From Nitrospirae bacterium RIFCSPLOW2_12_42_9 (lineage in GTDB: Bacteria; Nitrospirota; 9FT-COMBO-42-15; HDB-SIOI813), in contig MHER01000103.1 in the NCBI GenBank assembly GCA_001805205.1, positions 1 through 6,931 on the forward strand: DNA of 6,931 nucleotides, in the 5' to 3' direction. The position numbers were made by a program, and so were the translations under genes. Position 1 is the stretch's first letter, and every line of letters begins with the position of its first letter. The notes beneath the pieces were generated by a model. That model saw only the letters and a list, made by a program, of their open reading frames with translations, ran no database searches and was not told the origin of the DNA. Positions 1 to 5,473 of the stretch are shown here, piece by piece.

Positions 1-130
1 TAGCTTTTAACCCATAATAACCCGAGGCAACACTATGAATATTATAGCCCTCTATCTTCAAGGCATCACTGAGAGAAATCCTCATCAGTGGTTCATCATC
101 AATTATCAGTATATTAGGTATTTTATACAT
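1..130 (-). CDS. Response regulator, N-terminal part of receiver domain (truncated by window edge)
   Basis: Partial gene: the first 43 codons are visible and the rest lies beyond the left edge. The translation begins MYKIPNILIIDDEPLMRIS and continues through an LKIEGYNIHSVASG-type stretch, the classic start of a CheY-like receiver: a hydrophobic beta-1 strand, the acidic pocket D11-D12 (with E13), then helix 1 and beta 2. The phosphoacceptor Asp, expected near residue 54, is outside the window, as is any output domain. The ATG lies inside the end of the histidine kinase gene (8-nt overlap, ATGTATAA), with no good Shine-Dalgarno of its own, so it is probably translationally coupled and the cognate partner of that kinase. 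An NtrC/AtoC-type sigma-54 activator is a reasonable guess because a sigma-54 promoter lies nearby, but the sequence present cannot show this. Confidence 0.88.
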   Translation of the reverse strand, partial: MYKIPNILIIDDEPLMRISLSDALKIEGYNIHSVASGYYGLKA

Positions 131-2747
131 ACTGTTTCATCGGCAATCTTATAATAAACGTTGTCCCCTTTCCCTCCTGAGTCTTTACATCTATCCTCCC
201 TGCATGTTTCTCTACTATTCCAAGGCTTACTGCCAGACCAAGCCCGGTACCCTTCCCCACATCCTTGGTTGTAAAGAACGGGTCGAATATCTTCGGTAGT
301 ATATGCGGCGGAATACCGGTACCATTATCAGTAATATCAATACAACACCAGTCATCCTCATGAAAGGTTTTAACTGATATCTTCCCTTTATCCTTTATTG
401 CCTGGATTGAATTCAGCATGATATTCATTACAACCTGCCCCATCTTGTGATGGTCAATCATCAACTTTGGAAGCCCCCGGTCAAGTTCCTTTTCGAGTGT
501 TATGCCATAATTTGCAATTGCATAATTTATCAGAAACAGCACTTCCTCAACGAGATTATTTATATCTACAACTGTAAGCTCCGGCTCGTGCTGCTGTGAA
601 AAATCGAGGAGCTGGTCCACAGTCCTCTGCACCCTGTGGATGCCATCCTCCATGGATTTCAGGTACTCTTCCTCCCTCTCCTTGGATATTTTATGTTGCC
701 TGAGATTATACAGACAATTCAATATGCCGCCTATAGGGTTATTTACTTCATGGGCTATACCTGCCGCAAGCTGCCCTACGGCTGACATCTTTTCTGCCTG
801 TACCACCTGCTGTTCAAGCCTCTTCCGCTCTGTTATATCATTTGCAATACCAAGCACTCCTGTAAGCTTCCCTTCACCCCCCCTTAGAGGCGATATGCTC
901 AAAACAGCATATTTTATTTCTCCGAACTTATCAATAACCTCCACCTCATAAGTATGCCTGATACCTTCTGTCAGGACACTTCTGAATCGCTCTCCCTGAT
1001 GCCTCTTTGAAAGGATTGTTAAAAATGGTTTCCCTATCAGCTCACCCTTTTTATAACCCCAGTCCTCTACCTTCTTATTAACATATGTAATTATGCCTTC
1101 GGGGTTAAGCGTATAAATAACATCATTGGCTGCCTCGAGGAGGTCTTCAAGATAGTCCTTTGTCTCCTTTAACTCAATAGTCCTTTCATCAACCTTCTGT
1201 TCGAGGATTTCGTGATATTCCTTTAAATGCCTTTCCAGCCTCTTCCTGTCTGTAATATCACGGACAAAGGCCCTCGTCTTTACAAACTGTTTGGTTATTG
1301 GATGGTAGAGGGCCGTAGCAGAAATCTCTACATCGATCTCTCCCCCGTCTTTTGTAATAAACTGTATCTCCACTCTGCTCCTGCCATCCTTAATGACCCT
1401 CTCCACATGTTTTTTCACCCTCTCTTTATTCCTCTCCGGCACAATATCCTCCAGTCTCTTATTCCGCATCTCTTCAATAGAGTACCCGAGGATATCCAGC
1501 TCTGTCTTATTAACATTCATGAAATATCTGTCGGCATTGACAGAATGTATCATCTCAGGAGAGTTTTCAACCAGATCCTTGTACCTCTCCTCTGATGTCT
1601 CAAGCTCTTCATTTCTCTCTTCAAGTTTTGTATATGTCTTTTTCAATTCCTCTGCCATCTTGTTGAATTCATCAGCCAGCTTTTCTATCTCGTCGTTTGT
1701 TTTTATATTCAGTCGATAATCAAGCTGACCCTGACCGAAATATTCAACACCTTTGTAAAGCTCGTTTATCGGTTTTACTATCTTTCTCGCGGCATATACA
1801 CCGGTAAGGGAGAGGAATATGATCATAACAGAGCCAAATATGGAAACACGGATAAGCAGGGAGTATATAGGGGCATACATCTCTGATGGGGTCTGCCTGA
1901 TAAAGACATACCATTTATTTCCGTCAAACCAATCACTCTCTGAATATAATGTAGCCTTGACCGGCGCAAAACCAATTATAGAGTCTTTACCACCATGTGC
2001 ATCATCACCCGCCACTCCCCATCCTGGTTTATATTTTGATATAATATTAACAAGTTCAACACTTATATGATGACTTCGAAGTGGATAGATTGGACACATT
2101 ATTATTGACCCTGTGGAATCAACAAGGTTTGCATGACCTGTCTTACCTATCCTCACACTGTTTATGACCTCGAGGAGATTATCCACAGTATACTTTACAA
2201 CAACAACACCAATGGCCTTCTCATTTTCTATGACCGGTGCAGCTATATTCATCAAATACCTGCCGGTCTCCTCATCAAGCTTCAGATCGCCAACATACAC
2301 TTTCCCTTTTTCGTTATTATAGGCAACATTAAACCATTTCTCATTCTTATAGTTACTCACTTTCCTCTCATGAATACCGGCAATATATCTCCCGCCTGAA
2401 TCTACCACCATCAGGCTGTACACCTCTTTTTCATCAAAATATTTAAACTCTCTTATGTATTTATTAAGCTCATCTTTATTGTAACCCTTGTATTTCAGGG
2501 CCTCTTTGACTGCAGGGGTAATTGCAATCCTCCGGACACCAATAACCTCCCCTTTTATCATCAGGTCAACCTTATGGGCAACCTCTGCAGCCTCTTCCTG
2601 GAAGGAATCACCTATTGAGTTTCTAAGTGCCTTTGTTACATCAAGGTAAGTTAAATAAAGTCCGGCAACAAGGGGGAAGATGCTTATGATAAGCATCGAC
2701 TTAATGATCCTTTTCTGAATCCCCTTGTTTATGCCTCTAAGATCCAT
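123..2747 (-). CDS. Membrane sensor histidine kinase: Cache - HAMP - PAS - PAS - HisKA - HATPase
   Basis: An 874-residue sensor kinase expected in the inner membrane. A first membrane helix spans about 17-35, a large extracytoplasmic region about 36-296 resembles a double Cache (dCache_1) sensor, and a second helix spans about 299-320. A HAMP domain follows (about 320-375), then a coiled coil. PAS 1 is about 388-503, ending in an RDITDRKRLE linker; a second coiled coil (505-535) leads to PAS 2, about 532-643, ending NDITERKRLE. HisKA contains the H-box AHEVNNP with phosphoacceptor H666. The ATPase domain has an N-box (NIMLNSIQAI, N779), G1 (DNGTGI, D807), F-box (FDPFFTT, 821-827) and G2 (GKGTGLGL, 831-838). 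All catalytic boxes are intact, so it should autophosphorylate and signal to the overlapping response regulator. The HEVNNP H-box and ATPase layout are of the NtrB-like class often paired with NtrC-type regulators. M1 is chosen because the next Met (M18) would cut into the first membrane helix; no strong Shine-Dalgarno precedes it. The ligand is unknown. Confidence 0.96.
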   Translation of the reverse strand: MDLRGINKGIQKRIIKSMLIISIFPLVAGLYLTYLDVTKALRNSIGDSFQEEAAEVAHKVDLMIKGEVIGVRRIAITPAVKEALKYKGYNKDELNKYIREFKYFDEKEVYSLMVVDSGGRYIAGIHERKVSNYKNEKWFNVAYNNEKGKVYVGDLKLDEETGRYLMNIAAPVIENEKAIGVVVVKYTVDNLLEVINSVRIGKTGHANLVDSTGSIIMCPIYPLRSHHISVELVNIISKYKPGWGVAGDDAHGGKDSIIGFAPVKATLYSESDWFDGNKWYVFIRQTPSEMYAPIYSLLIRVSIFGSVMIIFLSLTGVYAARKIVKPINELYKGVEYFGQGQLDYRLNIKTNDEIEKLADEFNKMAEELKKTYTKLEERNEELETSEERYKDLVENSPEMIHSVNADRYFMNVNKTELDILGYSIEEMRNKRLEDIVPERNKERVKKHVERVIKDGRSRVEIQFITKDGGEIDVEISATALYHPITKQFVKTRAFVRDITDRKRLERHLKEYHEILEQKVDERTIELKETKDYLEDLLEAANDVIYTLNPEGIITYVNKKVEDWGYKKGELIGKPFLTILSKRHQGERFRSVLTEGIRHTYEVEVIDKFGEIKYAVLSISPLRGGEGKLTGVLGIANDITERKRLEQQVVQAEKMSAVGQLAAGIAHEVNNPIGGILNCLYNLRQHKISKEREEEYLKSMEDGIHRVQRTVDQLLDFSQQHEPELTVVDINNLVEEVLFLINYAIANYGITLEKELDRGLPKLMIDHHKMGQVVMNIMLNSIQAIKDKGKISVKTFHEDDWCCIDITDNGTGIPPHILPKIFDPFFTTKDVGKGTGLGLAVSLGIVEKHAGRIDVKTQEGKGTTFIIRLPMKQYV

Positions 2748-2803
2748 AATATTTCAGGAATAACCTCGAATTCTTTCAATAAGAAAATAATGTTTAATTA
2801 TAT

Positions 2804-2831
2804 ATTTTATCTGTGAGTCCTGCAACATCAA
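2804..2831 (-). promoter_or_regulatory. Possible sigma-70 promoter of the histidine kinase operon
   Basis: Read on the minus strand, TTGATG (plus 2826-2831; 4/6 to TTGACA) is followed after 16 nt by TAAAAT (plus 2804-2809; 5/6 to TATAAT). It would give a leader of roughly 50 nt before the kinase ATG. The region is AT-rich, so chance matches are likely; this is a candidate only. Confidence 0.3.
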
Positions 2832-2907
2832 TCCATCCCTATTATTATGCGTAAAATCATACTTTTAAGCTATTTACTATACCTGTATGGCATGTTAAAT
2901 TTCAAAT

Positions 2908-2913
2908 TATAAT
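2908..2913 (+). promoter_or_regulatory. Perfect -10 box (TATAAT) upstream of the small membrane protein
   Basis: TATAAT at 2908-2913 lies about 50 nt before the small ORF start at 2961/2967. No convincing -35 is present (GTATGG at the 17-nt position), so this is a possible weak or activator-dependent promoter in AT-rich sequence, not a firm call. Confidence 0.3.
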
Positions 2914-2952
2914 GTATGTATATAGTTTATTTGAACATAACAGATACAAAAT

Positions 2953-2960
2953 GGGGGGGG
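2953..2960 (+). promoter_or_regulatory. Poly-G ribosome binding site (G8) of the small membrane protein
   Basis: Eight consecutive G directly precede ATGAAGATG. With no gap before the first ATG (2961), the G-run is too close to serve it well. It is about 6 nt upstream of the second ATG (2967), a normal Shine-Dalgarno distance, so translation may start at 2967. A homopolymer this long can slip in replication, which would change the spacing. Confidence 0.45.
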
Positions 2961-3110
2961 ATGAAGATGGAAACTAATAAACAGATATCAGGCATTATAA
3001 GTTTGGAAGGTTCTGAAGATGCAGGACTTTCATACCGGGGAGAAGTGCTTTACTATTTTGTATTCTTTGCTGCTATGGCTGTTATCCCTGCTGTAGTTCT
3101 CCTTTTTTAA
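2961..3110 (+). CDS. Hypothetical small single-pass membrane protein (49 or 47 aa)
   Basis: I do not recognise this family. From the ATG at 2961 it is 49 residues (47 from the ATG at 2967). A hydrophilic N-terminal half, MKMETNKQISGIISLEGSED, leads to one strongly hydrophobic C-terminal segment (about residues 30-49, YYFVFFAAMAVIPAVVLLF) that ends at the last residue, so it looks like a tail-anchored inner-membrane miniprotein. The frame extends upstream to an ATG at 2916, but that extension would read through the G8 tract, which looks like a ribosome binding site, so the internal start is preferred. It lies between the divergent kinase and the sigma-54 control region of usp-narK. It could be an accessory peptide of a transporter or respiratory complex, or simply a chance ORF; the good ribosome binding site and clean membrane segment favour a real gene. 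Confidence 0.55.
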   Translation: MKMETNKQISGIISLEGSEDAGLSYRGEVLYYFVFFAAMAVIPAVVLLF

Positions 3111-3214
3111 AACAGGGGTGCTTCCCGATTGAAGATTAAAGAACCATTAAAATCGTTTTCAGGACATCCGTATCCCTAAAAAGTGTTACTACAAACGAAT
3201 AATATCCTCTGAAA

Positions 3215-3234
3215 GCGTTACGGTTCTGTAACGC
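3215..3234 (+). promoter_or_regulatory. Palindromic candidate activator site (UAS1)
   Basis: GCGTTAC-GGTTCT-GTAACGC: perfect 7-bp arms around a 6-bp spacer, 20 bp in all. Its centre lies about 190 bp upstream of the predicted sigma-54 transcription start, a usual distance for NtrC-type enhancer sites. No T-run follows, so it is not an intrinsic terminator for the small ORF. Which protein binds is not shown; the neighbouring response regulator is the natural candidate. Confidence 0.55.
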
Positions 3235-3293
3235 CTTATATCCCTTGATAAATAAAGGTAAATTTTGCACGTTGCATTTAAATTATCTTCGTG

Positions 3294-3313
3294 GTGTTAC
3301 ATTTATGTTACAT
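3294..3313 (+). promoter_or_regulatory. Second, degenerate candidate activator site (UAS2)
   Basis: GTGTTAC-ATTTAT-GTTACAT has the same arm length (7) and spacer (6) as the palindrome at 3215-3234. The left arm matches that site at 6/7 positions; the right arm matches the inverse of its own left arm at 5/7. The centre lies 79 bp downstream of the first site and about 110 bp upstream of the predicted start. Two sites of unequal quality are common at sigma-54 enhancers. Confidence 0.42.
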
Positions 3314-3359
3314 TACATTCATATAACAGAAAGTGGTATGATTTAGATTTATCTTTGAA

Positions 3360-3372
3360 TATCAATACGTTA
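3360..3372 (+). promoter_or_regulatory. IHF-type binding site
   Basis: TATCAATACGTTA matches the IHF core consensus WATCAANNNNTTR at every defined position. It lies in AT-rich DNA between the candidate activator sites and the sigma-54 promoter, where IHF typically bends DNA to bring enhancer-bound activators to polymerase. The motif is short, so the position is what makes it convincing. Confidence 0.5.
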
Positions 3373-3388
3373 TACAAATAATATTTCA

Positions 3389-3404
3389 TGGCATTTCCCT
3401 TGCA
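3389..3404 (+). promoter_or_regulatory. Sigma-54 (RpoN) promoter of the usp-narK operon
   Basis: TGGCATTTCCCTTGCA: the -24 GG (3390-3391) and -12 GC (3402-3403) are separated by exactly 10 nt. The surrounding bases match TGGCAC-N5-TTGCW at all but one defined position (T for the last C of TGGCAC). Predicted transcription start near 3415, giving a leader of about 75 nt to the usp ATG. Such promoters need an AAA+ enhancer-binding activator, consistent with the upstream palindromes. Confidence 0.75.
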
Positions 3405-3410
3405 TACTTG

Positions 3411-3426
3411 CTTTAGATGACTAAAG
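3411..3426 (+). repeat. Short hairpin/palindrome over the predicted transcription start
   Basis: CTTTAG-ATGA-CTAAAG: perfect 6-bp arms with a 4-nt loop, straddling the predicted sigma-54 start (~3415). It could be an operator or part of a 5' hairpin in the leader; it is AT-rich and short enough to be chance. Confidence 0.3.
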
Positions 3427-3490
3427 TAAAGAAAGTAAATTAAATTTATTCGATGTAAGAATGTTTTTGAAAGGGGGGATGAGATAAAAG

Positions 3491-3907
3491 ATGAAGATAA
3501 TGGTCTGTCATGATGGTTCTAAAAATGCTCAGGAGGCCCTTGATAAAACAATTGAAATGTTTAAACCATTGAAGCCTGAAATTATATTGATCACCGTTGT
3601 TGAGGTGCCTCTCGATGCAAGCATAGATAGCGAAGAAATCTTTCAAAAATGGCGTGAGGATCGCCATGTCTTTCTTATGAAAAAGGCCAAAGAGGTTACG
3701 GATAGTGGCCTTGAGGTTGATGCAATCCTCGCGGTAGGAGATCCGAGACGGATGATACCAGAGGCAGCAGATAATAAGAAGCCAGATATCCTGGCAGTTG
3801 GAAAGCGCGGCGGAGGGGGAGTAACCAAGATGGTCCTCGGCAGTGTCAGTGCATTCCTTGTGCGCCATGCCCATTGCCCGGTACTTGTTTTTCATGAAGG
3901 AGGTTAA
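3491..3907 (+). CDS. Universal stress protein, UspA family, ATP-binding type
   Basis: A 138-residue single-domain Usp, normal length for the family; cytoplasmic, expected to dimerise. It starts MKIMVCHDGS, with D8 at the adenine-binding position, has the AVGDP turn (G83-D84-P85), and near the C-terminus carries the nucleotide-binding signature G-2x-G-9x-G-S (G104, G107, G117, S118), so it should bind ATP and belong to the UspFG/MJ0577-like class. It ends in the usual hydrophobic strand CPVLVF. A G6 run (3473-3478) about 12 nt before the ATG is the likely ribosome binding site. It is the first gene after the sigma-54 promoter and is followed 6 nt later by narK, whose Shine-Dalgarno lies in its last codons, so the two are surely co-transcribed. 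A regulatory role on the transporter, as proposed for TeaD with the TeaABC transporter, is possible but is inference. Confidence 0.93.
   Translation: MKIMVCHDGSKNAQEALDKTIEMFKPLKPEIILITVVEVPLDASIDSEEIFQKWREDRHVFLMKKAKEVTDSGLEVDAILAVGDPRRMIPEAADNKKPDILAVGKRGGGGVTKMVLGSVSAFLVRHAHCPVLVFHEGG
3898..3903 (+). promoter_or_regulatory. Strong ribosome binding site of narK inside the end of usp
   Basis: AGGAGG, 10 nt before the narK ATG at 3914 and overlapping the last codons of usp. It fixes the narK start and suggests translational coupling of the two genes. Confidence 0.7.
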
Positions 3908-3913
3908 ATAATT

Positions 3914-5404
3914 ATGCGAGTAGCAGAACTCTTTAAAGTCAAGAATCCGGAAATCAGGGCCCTGCACCTGACATGGATTGCATTCTTCATCAGTTTTTAT
4001 GTATGGTTCAACATGGCGCCTCTCGCAACTACGATGATCAAAGAGACCGGCTGGTTGACCATGAAGGATATCAAGATATTTGCCATATGTAATGTGGCGC
4101 TCACCATAGTCGCCCGTATTTTTATCGGGATGCTCCAGGATAAGATTGGCCCGAGAAAATGTTTTTCAGGATTGATGATATTAATGGCCATACCATGCCT
4201 TACCTTTGCCTTCGGGAATAGCGCTGCCCAGTTGCTCGTTTCACGTCTGGTACTGAGCTCTATCGGTGCGAGTTTCAGTATAGGTATCCATATGACAGCC
4301 CTCTGGTTTAAGCCAAAAGATATCGGTTTTGCTGAAGGGTTTTATGCGGGTTGGGGAAACTTTGGCGCTGCTGGGGCTGCTATGACCATCCCATCGGTTG
4401 CCCTCGGTATCTTTGGCGGAACAAATGGATGGCGTTATGCTATAGCCATGAATGCCATAGTCATGTTCCTTTATGGTATCTTCTACTTCTTTGCCATGAC
4501 GGATGGTCCGGCTGGAAGACCCCAGCATAAGCCCAGGAAGGTGGCTGCAATGGAGGTAAGCACATGGTCTGATATGGTTAAACTTATAATAACGATCATC
4601 CCTCTTTTCGGGATCCTCTCTATACTGGTCTGGAAGATTCAAAAGGCCGGTTATATGGGCCCTGGAGGGGCGATAATAGCCTATGCGGTAATTGGTCTTG
4701 TAACCTTGTATCAGATTATCCAGGTGCTGATAGTCAACATCCCTACCCTGAAGAAAGGGGTGCCTGAGGACGATAAATACCACTTCAATAGCGTTGTCTC
4801 CCTGAATACCACATATTTTGCAAACTTCGGTTCAGAACTTGCGGTAGTCTCTATGATACCTGCATTTTTTGAGATGACATGGAGTCTAACACCTGAGAGG
4901 GCAGGTCTGATAGCAGCATCTTATTCATTTGTAAACCTCATTGCGAGACCCCTGGGAGGATATCTATCTGATAAATTCACCAGCAGGAAAAAGATCATGA
5001 TCTTTTATATGCTGGGAATAGCAATAGGGTATTTCCTGATGGGACTTATGACCTCTGCATGGCCGCTTATTCTTGCGACTATTATTGTTATCGGCGCTTC
5101 TTTCTTTGTTCAGGGGGCCGAGGGCGCTACCTTCGGTATTGCCCCTATGATTAAGAGGAGATTAACAGGCCAGATATCCGGGATGGCAGGTGCCTATGGT
5201 AATGTAGGGGCCGTCTTTTTCACCTTCATGTATACCTTTGTCAGTCCCAACATGTTCTTTATGATCATGGCCGCTTGTTCCTTTGGAAGCGCTATAGTCT
5301 GTCTGTTTATGTTAAAAGAGCCTGAAGGGGCCTTTTCTGAAGAGTATCACATGTCCTCTGTTGACCTGCAGATTGAGAAAGAGATGGCAGGTTCCAGAAA
5401 ATAA
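3914..5404 (+). CDS. narK: NarK-family nitrate/nitrite transporter (MFS, NNP family)
   Basis: A 496-residue inner-membrane major facilitator protein. Diagnostic features: an N-terminal HLTWIAFF..WFNMAPLA segment in TM1, Arg R68 in TM2 and R345 in TM8 (equivalent to the substrate-binding pair R89/R305 of E. coli NarK), and both glycine-rich nitrate signatures, NS1 in TM5 (G146-W-G-N-F-G-A-A-G) and NS2 in TM11 (GMAGAYGNVGA, 423-433). MFS loop motifs appear at GMLQDKIGPRK (72-82) and GGYLSDKFTSRKK (348-360). It should move nitrate and/or nitrite; exchange versus proton symport cannot be decided from sequence. Between TM6 and TM7 there is an extra segment with two hydrophobic stretches (about 222-241 and 252-276), so 14 membrane passes are likely instead of 12. 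It is second in an operon with usp under the predicted sigma-54 promoter. The start is fixed by a strong AGGAGG. Confidence 0.92.
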   Translation: MRVAELFKVKNPEIRALHLTWIAFFISFYVWFNMAPLATTMIKETGWLTMKDIKIFAICNVALTIVARIFIGMLQDKIGPRKCFSGLMILMAIPCLTFAFGNSAAQLLVSRLVLSSIGASFSIGIHMTALWFKPKDIGFAEGFYAGWGNFGAAGAAMTIPSVALGIFGGTNGWRYAIAMNAIVMFLYGIFYFFAMTDGPAGRPQHKPRKVAAMEVSTWSDMVKLIITIIPLFGILSILVWKIQKAGYMGPGGAIIAYAVIGLVTLYQIIQVLIVNIPTLKKGVPEDDKYHFNSVVSLNTTYFANFGSELAVVSMIPAFFEMTWSLTPERAGLIAASYSFVNLIARPLGGYLSDKFTSRKKIMIFYMLGIAIGYFLMGLMTSAWPLILATIIVIGASFFVQGAEGATFGIAPMIKRRLTGQISGMAGAYGNVGAVFFTFMYTFVSPNMFFMIMAACSFGSAIVCLFMLKEPEGAFSEEYHMSSVDLQIEKEMAGSRK

Positions 5405-5411
5405 ATATAAT

Positions 5412-5469
5412 TAATCTGGGGACACCATACTTATTTCTTAATTGAAATAAGTATGGTGTCCCCAGATTA
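5412..5469. repeat. Perfect 26-bp inverted repeat between convergent narK and radC
   Basis: Left arm 5412-5437 (begins TAATCTGGGGACACC), 6-nt loop TTAATT (5438-5443), right arm 5444-5469 (ends GGTGTCCCCAGATTA). All 26 pairs are complementary. It begins 7 nt after the narK stop and ends 4 nt before the radC stop, so it could act as a bidirectional transcription end or mRNA-stabilising hairpin. There is no T-tract on either side, so it is not a standard intrinsic terminator. Such long, perfect GGGGACACC-type palindromes look like dispersed REP/MITE-like elements; I recall similar sequences near REP-associated tyrosine (Y1) transposases, but this needs a genome search. The right arm end is repeated as a tandem CAGATTA-CAGATTA (5463-5476), the second copy containing the radC stop. 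Confidence 0.85.
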
Positions 5470-5473
5470 CAGA

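Larger units (their letters stand above)
3111..3490 (+). promoter_or_regulatory. 380-bp gene-free control region upstream of usp-narK
   Basis: No ORF with coding character is visible on either strand. The stretch contains, in order, a GTGTTAC half-site (3183-3189), a perfect palindrome (3215-3234), a degenerate second copy (3294-3313), an IHF-type site (3360-3372), a sigma-54 promoter (3389-3404), a small hairpin at the predicted transcription start (3411-3426) and a leader of about 75 nt with a G6 Shine-Dalgarno (3473-3478). The order and direction fit sigma-54 control of the downstream operon. Confidence 0.7.

Noticed and set aside
640..951. Plus-strand open frame of 103 codons
   Set aside because: Antisense to the HisKA/PAS part of the histidine kinase; Ser/Pro/Cys-rich shadow translation.
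2822..2836. Possible sigma-54 promoter for the kinase on the minus strand (TGGATTGATGTTGCA)
   Set aside because: GG and GC are separated by 9 nt, not 10, and the -24 half is otherwise poor; sigma-54 is strict on this spacing.
2916..2960. Longer N-terminus of the small membrane protein starting at 2916
   Set aside because: It would translate through the G8 tract that looks like the ribosome binding site, and no Shine-Dalgarno precedes 2916.
3215..3234. GCGTTAC palindrome as terminator of the small ORF
   Set aside because: It is 105 bp past the stop, has only 7 bp of stem and no T-tract; position and a similar second copy favour a protein-binding site.
3446..3967. 173-codon open frame on the minus strand
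   Set aside because: Antisense to usp and the start of narK, both clear family members; the translation is Cys/His/Tyr-rich and resembles no family.
4241..4783. 180-codon open frame on the minus strand
   Set aside because: Lies entirely antisense to narK; a shadow frame without domain character.
5412..5469. Palindrome as a simple intrinsic terminator
   Set aside because: No run of T follows either arm, and 26 perfect pairs is much longer than ordinary terminator stems; a bidirectional termination effect remains possible but is not the full explanation.
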